Assembly: GCA_001430745.1 (NCBI GenBank)
Contig: KQ482041.1
Location: forward strand, 470,493-495,654
DNA from: Auxenochlorella pyrenoidosa
Taxonomy: Eukaryota > Chlorophyta > Trebouxiophyceae > Chlorellales > Chlorellaceae
Reading direction: 5' to 3'
Length of the DNA stretch: 25,162 nucleotides
The stretch's first letter is position 1. Every line of letters starts with the position of its first letter. Shown piece after piece: positions 9,324 through 18,195 of this stretch. The notes under the pieces are model-generated. The model had not been told where the DNA came from. It ran no database searches and was given only the letters and a program-made list of their open reading frames with translations. Made by a program: the position numbers and the translations under genes.

Positions 9324-11666
9324 ATGAGCGGGGCGAGCGCAGCAGCCACTGCTCCCGCCGGCGCCGACGGCAATGTTGCGGCTGCGGCGCCCTCATGCAG
9401 GCAGGTTGCATGGGCTTGGCACAGTATGCCAGGATGCAAGCTTCCAGCGCTTGAGGTTGAACACTTGCAAAATGCTGCCATTTCGCTCACTTGAACTGAC
9501 CTGAAATTGTGCTGCAAGGCGTCGGAGGCTGGAGCGGCCTTAGCGGACAGAGGGGGTGAAAGCTCGTACTGCCAGCCTGCACCGTCCGCCTCTTGTCACC
9601 TCCACACACATCAATCCTTCCCCTCTGCTGCAGAGTTCCGCACTGCACTGCAACCCTCTCACCCGGCTACCATGTCAAATACCGGATATGCGTGGAGCAC
9701 AGCCAGGCGCCGCACCTGCAGCTGGAGGTCGATGGGCCGAGCGTCCGCTTCTGCCAGCAGGTGCGCCCGCACGCCTCCCCTCCTGCATGCCCGGATGTCG
9801 TGCAGCGGGGAAGGCAGGAAGGGATGCCCATCTACCCAGCCAGGCGGTGCCGCGAGCAGCCAGGCAGTGCCGATAGCAGCGACCTTCCCTGGCTGCCGGT
9901 TCCGCCCCACCCCGCAACCACCGAATCGGCCCTCCCGCCGTGTGCTGCGCTGCAGTGTGGCCGCTTCCAAAACCTGCCGGAATTTGATGATGCCCGACGG
10001 AGCTGCAGGCGAGTTTGGTCCCTCAGGCTTCATTAAGCACGGAACAGTGGCGATGAGCTTCAAGGAGCGCGCTTGCAGGGTGCAGTGCCCTCCCGCTCTT
10101 GACAGGCTGCAACGCACTCGATACTGCAGGCACAGCCTGAAGAGGCACAAGGAGCGGCGGAGGCAAAAGGCAGAGGAGCAGCAGTGCGCGCAGAAGAAGA
10201 AGCGTTGCACAGCAGGCGCAGCACGCGAGAAGCCTGCAGACGCCCCCGAGCCCACATCGGCCAAGGGTGGGCCGCCCACCTCGGCAGCTGCCAAGTCAGG
10301 GCTGAAGAGGTGCCGGCCAGCGGGCGCGGCTGCTGCGACACAGCCGGCGCCAGCGGCGCACAGCAAGCCAAAGCGGCAGCAGGTAGAAGCCGCCGGCCAT
10401 GTCAGCAATGCCACGTCAGCACAAGCTGGCAGGCCTGTTGCCGCCTGGCCAGCCCTGTCAGCATCATCGACCCCAGGCCAGGCCTCCCCTCGGTGGCCAG
10501 AGGTGCCGTACTGTGCTGTGCTGCAGCCCAGTAGCGACGGCAGCTCCACGCCCTTCCCCTCGCCAGTGCCACTGCAGCACCCGCTGCCCCTGCTGCCGGC
10601 CATGCCAGCTGCTCAGCAGCTTCAGCCGCAGGCGGACCCGCAGCATGCCATCCTGCACGGCATGCCTGCACAGGGGTGTGTGCCAATGCTGGCTGCAGAG
10701 GAACGCGCCGAGCCGCTGGCGCCCGGCGGCTGCCTGCAGCCACCAGTGTCGCCGGAGCGCGCCAGGGCGCCTCTGTCCGAGCTTGTGGAGGAGGCGCTGT
10801 GCATCCTGCAGGCGCCAGAGGTGGGGGGGGGGGCGGCATAGCCGCGGCCTGCAACCACAGGCCCGGCTGCGCCTGCACATCTCGAGGAGCAGCCACTGCA
10901 AGGTCCACTGGGCTGTCTAGGCATGCCTGCCTGCCTGCTCTTGTACTTCGGCCATGGGGCAAGCCAGCCTGCGCTCGTGCAGCGACCCATGAGTGCGCCG
11001 TGTCCTGCTGCCCCCACTGTGCAGGACCTGAGCTTTGAGACGGTGCCCAGCGAGGACGAGATGCTGACCATCAGCCTGGAGCTGGGGCTGGACCTGCGGC
11101 CAGCGGCAGCCGCCGCGCGCGATGCACCCAAGCGCGCAGCCGCACCCGGCCCCGCCATCCAGCCGCTGCCGCTGCCGGTGTGCTGGCCGCCCCAGCAGAT
11201 GCCCGGGCAGCCGCAGGTGCTGCAGCAGGCTGCGCAGCTGTTCCTCCAGCCCGGTCAGCAGTGGGAAGCGGCAGATGCGCCAGCGCTGGCAGCTGAGTCG
11301 GCGGCCGAGGTGCTGCAGGTCCAGGGCGGCCTCTGGATTGTCTGCCAGCCAAGCCCCGCCACCTGCGACGTGCCGCCTGCCCCGATGGTCAGCCCCTTTG
11401 CCAGCTCCTGCAACGCCGGCTGGGTCCTCCCCACCCCTGTGGCCGAGTTCCTCTGCGCAACGCCGACACGGCTACACCCGCCACATGCCACCGCCTGCCT
11501 TCCGCCTTTGCAAGCGCCAGGTGCGCACCAGCTGTCAGCGCAGATGCTGCTGGGAGCATCAAGCACCGCCTGGCCAGACGTGCCCGTCGGCGCCGAGGCC
11601 GCTGTGCAGGGGGCCTCTCCCTGGGCGGCAGTGGCCGTGCCCTGCTGTGCAGCCACTGGCTGCTGA
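9324..11666 (+). CDS. SBP-box transcription factor, second of a tandem pair (5 exons, 529 aa)
   Basis: Exons 9324-9400, 9634-9760, 9956-10008, 10130-10820, 11025-11666, all in phase. The SBP domain spans residues 25-99: C25, C30, C45, H48 for zinc site 1 (PSCRVPHC ... YRICVEH); C66, C69, Gln73 in place of His, and C85 for zinc site 2; then the basic stretch RHKERRRQK. Introns 1 and 3 have GC donors (AG|GCAGGT at 9401, AG|GCGAGT at 10009). No GT donor gives the needed phase, and the GC joins rebuild the domain without gaps. Exons 4 and 5 are Ala/Pro/Gln-rich, apart from basic clusters and a conserved segment around the exon 4/5 junction shared with the upstream paralogue. Nuclear GTAC-binding regulator by family; targets unknown. 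The start is the only ATG leading in phase into the zinc site; if intron 1 were retained, the domain would lack an in-frame ATG. Confidence 0.82.
10823..10833. repeat. G11 homopolymer at an intron donor
   Basis: Eleven Gs follow directly on the GT donor of intron 4 of the second SBP gene. This is prone to length error. Confidence 0.8.
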
Positions 11667-12680
11667 TCAGCTCTTCCGCTGCCGGATGGTAGCAGCGTGT
11701 GGCAGCCTGCTGGCCCATGCTGAGCAAACAGCTGCCACTTCCAACAAACGAACACTCTGTCCATGATGCTGCTGACGTGCCCCACACGAACCCCTCCACC
11801 CCTAATTTTCGCTGCCCTTGCCTACACGTGTCTTTGTGCGATCGGTCTCATGGTGCGTTCATTCCAAAGTGCGCCCTTTCATTCTGCATGCATGCCCCGT
11901 GTATGCCAGCCTGCCCGTGCAGCTCGTGTGCTTTCAAGCGGACAGCGCTCCTCACTGTTCATCAACACTGCCCTCGTAACGAGCAACAGTAGCCGGTCGT
12001 GCCGGCTTCTGCAACCTGATGACGCGGCCCCTGTCCTTTTTTGGCCCTCCTGTGCAATGCCTTGGCAAATTCACCCTTGAAACACCAGCACCACTGCTCC
12101 GACTCGCCCCCATTCCTCCACCCGTCACTCCTCACCCGTGGCATCACCTGCTGCCAGGGCCGCCCACCCAGCAGCGGGTCAGCCGGGTCTGCCAAACCGT
12201 TCTCTACCCATGTTCGCTCATGAATTTTGAGCTCTGCTAGATTTAGTGAAGCAAACCTTGCTCTCTGCCTATGCGGCTCCTCACCCCCCTCTCAGCAAGA
12301 GTCGACTGCAGCTTGGCGCGCTCGTGCGCAGTCTTTTCTCCTCTTCAGGTCCTTGCTCGCCCCCAAGACCCCAGACTGCCTTGTCCTGTTCATGGCCCCA
12401 CCTTTTCATCCCTGCGGCCGACAAATGGCACCACTGCCAGTCCTTGAGCGAAGCGTGGTATGGCTTCATGATGACAAACTTCTCATTCTAATGTGAACAC
12501 AGAGTCTCGTGCGCCGGCAACACGTGGTCAGCAGGCACAGCACGCAACTGGAAGGCCGATGCCTGCGGCCTGCAACATGCGCGCGCACAACTGGACACTC
12601 AAGCGCGCTGCTGTGCAGGCGCAGCCGCACGAGCTCGGCTCTCCTTGAGAATACAGGGTGGCGTGCGCGCCGGCCAGGCG
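11667..12680. other. convergent 3' intergenic region, second SBP gene / recX
   Basis: 1014 bases between two convergent stops, holding both 3' UTRs. It is pyrimidine-rich on the plus strand and lower in GC than the genes. I see no TGTAA on either strand and no protein-like open frame. Confidence 0.5.
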
Positions 12681-14892
12681 TCAGGTGTCGCCCCCGGCGC
12701 CGTCGATGGCGTGCCGCGCATCCTCCTTCTCCAGCTGGTGCAGCAGCCCCCGGATGTCGTCCCACCGGTGGCCCCTCCGCTGCGCACACGCGGCAGGGAA
12801 GCAGTTGGCCCCAGCAAGTTGAAGGTGGTGGAGCGCATGGTTTTGGGGCCTTGGGGCCTTGAAAGAGGTTGCCTGGGCCGGGGGGGGGGGGTTGGCCGAC
12901 AGCACCGGCAGCAGCAGTTCCCCAGGCTTGCGCCCCACCACGCGGCCCAAGAGCCAAGAAGGCAGCCTCGGGCAGGTGCAGCATGCGGCCCTGCTGCGGA
13001 GTCCGCCCCCCCGGCCGCGCACCTGCAGCCACGCCACCAGCCTGCGGCGCCGCGCGTCCTCTGGCAGCCGCTCCATGCGCGCCCACTGCCGCCGCGCATC
13101 CGCCAGCAGCTGCTGCTCGGGGCCTGCCGCGGCCAGGTGGCATGGGGCACCCAGCTTGCTGTTGACAGCGTGCTGATGGGCTGGGCGCGTGCCGCCTGGG
13201 ATGCAGCCGCTGGATGGCCAGCCCCGGGCTGAGCACGCATGCGGCGTTCCACCACTCAGCCCTCTCCAGGCAGAGTCCACGCGCGCCTCACCCCCAGCTG
13301 GGTCGCCGCCACGCTGCGCCGCCTTGGCTGCTGCACTCTTGTGCGCAATGGCCCCAGCGCGCACCGGCCCGGCCCGCCCACCCACCCGCCGCCAGGCCGC
13401 CCTGCGCCTCCTCCTCCTCCAGCTGCTCCAGGTGCTGCCGCAGGTTGAGCCCCTCCCCAAACACCGAGTTGACGGCCGCCGTGGCCAGCTCCTCGCTCAC
13501 CCCCCGGTGGTGCAGCTCCTGCGGGGAGGGGCGGGGCAGCAGGGGGGGGCCGGCGGTGGGCCCCCGGCCGCGCAGCTGTGGCCCACCGCTGGGCGGCTTA
13601 CCGCTAAGCGGCGCCCCGCTGTCTGCGCCAGGATCGCGGCCCGCCCGCGCGGGGCCCCGCCTCCCGCACGCGCGTGCTCACCCCCTCGATGCGGCGCGGC
13701 CCCCACTTGCTCTGCCGCCACTTCGAGCGCGCAAACGTCTCGGCAAACTCGGCGTCGCTCTGCAGCCCCACCGCGGCCAGGCGGGCCAGCGCCTCGCGCA
13801 CGTCGCCCAGCTCGTGGCCCCGCTCCAGCAGCTTGGCCTTGAGCTGCAGCAGGCAGGCAGCCAGGAGGGCGGGGGCTGCCCCTGTGGGAAGCGCGCGCGT
13901 GCTGGCCGTGCGTCACGCGCCACTCTTCTGGCAGGGGGTTTGGGAGACTTGTGCGCAGCACTTGCTTGCAAGAAGAGCCACAGCCCGTCCCTGCCCTTCC
14001 ACCCACCCCACCTCTTTGCGCGAGTGCGGTCGGGCTGCCAGAAGCTTCAGCGCCGCAGACTTTGCCTCCTCATATCCGCGCTCGCTCTTCTTGCTGCTGG
14101 GAGGGCAAGCAGGGCAGCGGTGCGGTGGGAGGACACTTGCGGGGATGATGCGCCCCGCTGCTGCTCTGCCTGTCTCAACACAGTCACAAACACAGGTGCT
14201 GGTATCCGTACTAGGGCACGGCACGTGCAGCAGCAGCAGCAGCAGCAGCAGGAGCAGCCGGTGCCAACAGAAAGCACCACCACGAACGTCTGCTCAGGCA
14301 CCAAACGTGCAGGCAACACACAGGCATGCAGGGCCGTTCCCGCCCCACCGGGGACTCACCGCTGCTCTTCCTGCTCATCCATGCTCTCCATCAGCTGCTG
14401 CACGCCGGGCAGCTCCTCGCCTTCACGGGGGTTCACGCTGAGGTTGAAGGGGTTGTGGTGGTGGTACAGCGCTGCGGGGGTCGCGCCGCCTGCCTGTGAC
14501 ACAGGGCACCAGGAGTAGCAAGCTCACGCAGTATGGGATTCTGCTGGTGCGGTGCTTGGCCAGCACCGGATGGGATGCGGGAGAATTTTCTGTGCCAAGG
14601 ACGGGCGGCGGCCGCGCCGCAGCCGCGCCCGCGGTGCGCAGCCCTCAGGGCGACGCCGTCCCCCTTTTTCAATGATAACCAACTATCTCCAGGGGACCGT
14701 TCAGGGCCCGCTCACCCGCAGTCCTCGCGGGGCGGGCGGGCAGGCCCAAGGGCAGGAATGAGGGTTGTTGTTCAGTGGGCGGGCGGCAGCCAGCGCGGCT
14801 GCCAGGCGCCTCAGCCTCCTCATCATCCCGGCCTCCAGGTGGACCCGCTGTGAGAGCACCGTGGCCGCTCCACGAGAGGTTGGGTGGGCCAT
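12681..14892 (-). CDS. recX: RecX-family regulatory protein, plant type (7 or 8 exons, about 296-309 aa)
   Basis: Exons on the minus strand: 14892-14716, 14493-14360, 14096-14012, 13843-13682, 13518-13386, (optional 13330-13292), 13123-13023, 12779-12681. Residues 105-186 give RecX helical repeats (RGYEEAKSAALKLLAARPHSRKE; GDVREALARLAAVGLQSDAEFAETFARSKW; KWGPRRIEG), followed by ELHHRGVSEELATAAVNSVF. The tail (ADARRQWARMERLPEDARRRRLVAWLQ then RRGHRWDDIRGLLHQLEKE) matches the C-terminal extension of plant RecX homologues. Bacterial RecX binds RecA filaments and restrains recombination. The Arg-rich N-terminus (MMRRLRRLAAALAAA) suggests import into chloroplast or mitochondrion, where plant RecA acts. 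The 39-base optional exon keeps frame; including it requires a 55-base intron, so I favour skipping it. A NAGNAG acceptor at 14094-14098 could add or remove one Ser. Confidence 0.8.
12880..12891. repeat. G12 homopolymer in recX last intron
   Basis: Twelve consecutive Gs lie in the intron between the VAWLQ exon and the last exon. Just before them is an imperfect GGGGCCTT duplication (12845-12860). Confidence 0.8.
14228..14251. repeat. (CAG)8 microsatellite in recX intron 2
   Basis: Eight perfect CAG units on the plus strand (CTG in the sense of the gene), inside the intron 14097-14359. Length polymorphism is likely, without effect on the protein. Confidence 0.9.
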
Positions 14893-15139
14893 CTGCTTGA
14901 GCCGCGGCACCTCGACCCCAGCTGGCTCACCAAAGGTTGTAGGTGCTACAAGGGACCGTTCCAAGGCGCGCCCGCACGCCTACATGCCGGCGCTGGCAGC
15001 CGACCGCTATGCTTTGGGCGCTTCGGCGGTAGCGGCCCGCGGCTGTGTGCTGTGCAGTGTTGCACACAAGTTGCAGCACGGTGTGTTGTTTATCACTGAC
15101 ATAGCGCTGCCACTTATCAGGTGCAAGTGCTGGGGAAAG
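14893..15139. other. intergenic region between wax synthase 3' end and recX start
   Basis: 247 bases between two minus-strand genes. It should hold the wax synthase 3' UTR and the recX promoter. No TGTAA (minus strand) or TATA element is obvious. Confidence 0.45.
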
Positions 15140-17778
15140 CTAGCCAAACAGTCTCTGCCTGGCAGCCTCTGCAGCTGCAGTCACCGAGTGGAGGCTGGCG
15201 GTCGTCACCCCCCAGCGGTGCGAGGCTGCCCAGAAAGTCCAGTGGGACAGCAGCAGCAGGCTGCCCAGGGTGGCAACAACGCGCAGGGGCGCGGGCACAG
15301 TTAGGCCAGACCGCCTGCAGAGCGGGAGGAGAGGGGCAGATGCAAGGCCAGTGGTTGGTTGGGGCAAGCCAGAGATTGGCGTACCCCCGAAGGCAAGCAC
15401 GGGAGGGCAGAGGTTGTGGTGCTGGATGGGATTGGTGACAAGTGCCTCGGCAAGTGGTTTGGCGAGAGGGAAGGCAGACAGTCAGGCACGCGAGCAGGCG
15501 AGCAGGCAGGCATGCAGGCAGGAAATGTTGCGGGCACACGCCAGGCGTGAGCAACGCGCACCCAAGGGCACCAGACAGGGCGCGCTCCGCCGACAGCATG
15601 GGGACCTGCGCCAAGAAGAAGGCCAGCATGAGGCCGCGGCTCCAGTGACCCACCATGTACCTGCAGGCAGGCAGACAGGCAGGTGGCAAGCAGAGGCCTT
15701 TTGAAGCCGGCCCATTCAGCAACAACCGTACACAAGCCTTCCCTTCTGGAAACCGTGAAGAGTGGAACCTAGCGCCAGGCTGGCCAGCTCCTTTTCAGCT
15801 GCCCATCCGAGGGACAGCAGCATGCGCCAGTCGCAGCCCGCAAAGACCATTGGCATCGCGCAGGAGTGCATCTATTGAGACTCACACAAACTGCAGCTCG
15901 TGCATGAGGCCGCTGACCAGGAAGCAGGCAGCCGTGGCCAGCAGGCGCCGGCGCCGGCGCGCCCGCACTGCGGCTGTGGCCGGCGGAGCTGCCTCGCCTG
16001 GGCCCCGCTTCTGCTGCCCTACTGCACCCTCCTTGGCGGGTTCTTTATGGACCAGCCGTCCTGTGTGGGAGAGGCAGCATGGTGGACGACTTCACTGTGT
16101 GATCCTGCTTGAATGCAAGTAGGTGAGAGCAAGCCCATGTGCGGTGGCAACGGGCGGTGGGGGAGCTTGCCAAGCGCCGTGCCGCCCGCTGTGCACCGCC
16201 GAGCCTCCCCGCCTGCGCACCTTCCATGATGGGCTCAAAGACCACCATGCGCAGCGCGTTGCCCGCGGCAAGGTCCTGCGGCGAGCAGCGCTTGAGGCCA
16301 GGAGGGCAGTGAACTGGCGGACAATATCCACGCACGTGCACTGCCAGAGGCGTGTCGCCGCGGTACCACTGGCTGCGCAACGCCATGCATGCACGCCATG
16401 CTGTGCAGTGCCCAGCAGCGTGCGTGGCCCCCCCACCCAGCGCCTGCTCCAGAAGTCGGCCAGGCTGGTGGAGAGGTAGGGGGCGTCAAAGTGGGGCGCC
16501 ACCGCCATGCCTGGGGCGCAGGGAGGGGAAGGCGGTGGGGCGCAGGGATCAGCACAACCACAGTGGGGGCCAAGGTTGAATCGGCCCATCAATGTCGACA
16601 GGAGCAGGCCAAAGGGAGTGGAGGGCTGAGGAGGCGTGTGCAGGTCTGGAGGCGGGCATGCGGCGCTGCCAGCTCAGCTCACCCATGGCTGCGCTCAGGC
16701 CGGCAGCTGGCCCATCCATCACGAAGCTGAGGATGGCATACAGGCCAAGGGCTGCGGTGGCAGCAGCAGCCCATTGGGGCGGATCAGGGCCTGATGGTCT
16801 GAAGACGCCGCGTCCAGTGGCAGGGCAAATCGCAAGCAACCTGCGCTGCAGTCCCAGACCCTGTCAACAGCAGCCTGCAACTCAACCCCTGCCAGCACAG
16901 CTCACTGTAGAGCAGGTCGACCACCAGCAGGGGCGGGTGGGTGCGCAGCACGGCTATGCCAACCGCCAGCAGGGCGGCCTTGGCAGCAAATGCGCCCGCC
17001 ATCGCGCCTGCGCCGCCGGCATGCTCGCCCTGGCGGCCACGGCGCGGCACGGGCGTGGCAGCGTGGCCGGAGCCGGCGGAAGCGCTGCCTGCTGCACAGC
17101 AGGGATGGCGCCAGGGCTTGTTGCAGGCCGGGCATGGCGTGCCGAGTATGAGGCCACCAATGTGCCAACACGCAATAGCATGGGAACACTCCTGGTGAGA
17201 CGTCGTCTCCTCAATTCTGTATGTTTGTTGGATGCGGCGGGGCCGGGAGCCAAGAAACAAGGCCAACCAACCCAACCCTGCAGCGAGGCCCCACTTGCCT
17301 GTCGCCACCGGCGTGATGGGCGCCAGCAGCACGGCGCAAAACTGCAGCAGGTTCCATGGCCGTGCCAGCGGTCCACGCCCGCACGCCCATGCCAGCGCCT
17401 GTGCGGCAGCAGCAAAAGGATGAAAGTCGGCACGGTGCAAGGATCTTGGGCAGACCGTGGCTGACCGAAATCAGACAGCAAGGGCAGGCGACAGAGCTGA
17501 GCACCGCCCCTCCTTACCTTGTAGCTGGCCAGCCACGTCAGCACAAACTCCACCAGCACAATTGTTATGATGTCAGGCTCCCGTGCCGCGCCGATGCAGT
17601 TGAACAGCAGTGGCGCATAAAAGAACAGCGCCACGACCGGCAGGGCGGCCAGCAGGCGGGGTGCGCCCAGGGGCAGCCTTCTACACCGATACAGCCATGC
17701 ACTGGCCAGCAGGCAGGTGGGCCCAAGCAGAGCGAGGCGGAGGAGATAGGTTTCTGGTGCATGCGGCGGCAACAACAT
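15140..17778 (-). CDS. jojoba-type wax ester synthase, MBOAT family (9 exons, 397 aa)
   Basis: Exons on the minus strand: 17778-17518, 17398-17299, 17091-16906, 16751-16683, 16510-16437, 16275-16221, 16060-15886, 15660-15562, 15314-15140, all in phase. The enzyme is predicted to join a long-chain alcohol to acyl-CoA, giving a wax ester, in the ER membrane. Visible marks: ACGRGPLARPWNLLQFCAV after exon 1; PHFDAPYLSTSL then ADFWSRRW (residues 211-230); NALRMVVFEPIMEG; and SGLMHE with the likely catalytic His302. Hydrophobic segments lie at about 12-30, 42-64 and 70-87, with more in exons 3, 4, 8 and 9. Residues 254-287 form an unusual basic, Pro/Ala-rich insert before the catalytic helix. Intron 2 most likely has a GC donor (AG|GCAAGT at 17298); a GT alternative (CAA|GTGGGG) with another acceptor is also in phase. 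Substrate choice cannot be read from sequence; some relatives act on other alcohols. Confidence 0.82.
15494..15522. repeat. GCAG-rich short repeat in wax synthase intron 8
   Basis: Imperfect repeats of GCAG/GCAGGCAG within the intron 15315-15561. A similar GCAGGCAGACAGGCAGG string lies in intron 7, next to its acceptor (15663-15682). Confidence 0.6.
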
Positions 17779-18195
17779 GGGTGGCCCGAGGGGCAGCGGT
17801 GGGCGTGTGGCGGGAGTGGCGGACGTGAAGGAGGTGGTGCCGGAAATTACGGCAACTTGTAATCCAGCTCGATTACTGCCTCAGAGATACAAAGCAGCTG
17901 ATCGGCGAGTCCCGTCGCGTGCTGCAGATGGACACCGAATTTTGCAGGAAGGAGAGGGCTGCGAAAGCTGCCGTGTACTTCAACAATACATGAACAACCT
18001 CCAAAGGTTGTGGACACAGTGGAAGGTCGCATCGGTAGCTCCAGGACGAGCTCCAGGTGTGCAACCACGCTTCAAGCGCCTCCCTCATTGCATGCTTTCG
18101 GAGAATGGCGTTTTAGCGGGCGATCAAAGATCCACAATGTCTACGATCAAGGGGCGAGTTGCACGCCTGGGCCTGCTTGCCCCAGCAACTCGCGT
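17779..18195. promoter_or_regulatory. shared divergent promoter region, wax synthase / DGAT2
   Basis: 417 bases between two divergent starts of neutral-lipid acyltransferases. It is less GC-rich than its surroundings. No clear TATA box is seen. It contains an open plus-strand stretch (17829-17993) whose translation is unlike the Ala/Arg/Pro-rich shadow frames elsewhere, described under findings. Confidence 0.55.

Noticed and set aside
9593..9633. Reading PLCCRVPHC straight through as exon in the second SBP gene, as in the first
   Set aside because: The frame has no ATG back to a stop at 9557, and the upstream exon MSGASAAATAPAG joins in phase to restore the zinc site.
14228..14251. CAG repeat as a polyglutamine coding tract
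   Set aside because: It lies in an intron of the minus-strand recX gene; the plus-strand frame through it shows no family similarity.
14520..14640. Extra recX exon reading VLGTENSPASHPVLAKHRTS before a strong GTGAGC donor
   Set aside because: No acceptor gives the phase required by exon 1, and exons 1 and 2 already join in phase without it.
15494..15522. GCAG repeats as a mobile-element end
   Set aside because: No inverted partner, target duplication or transposase-like frame nearby; it fits simple repeat growth in an intron.
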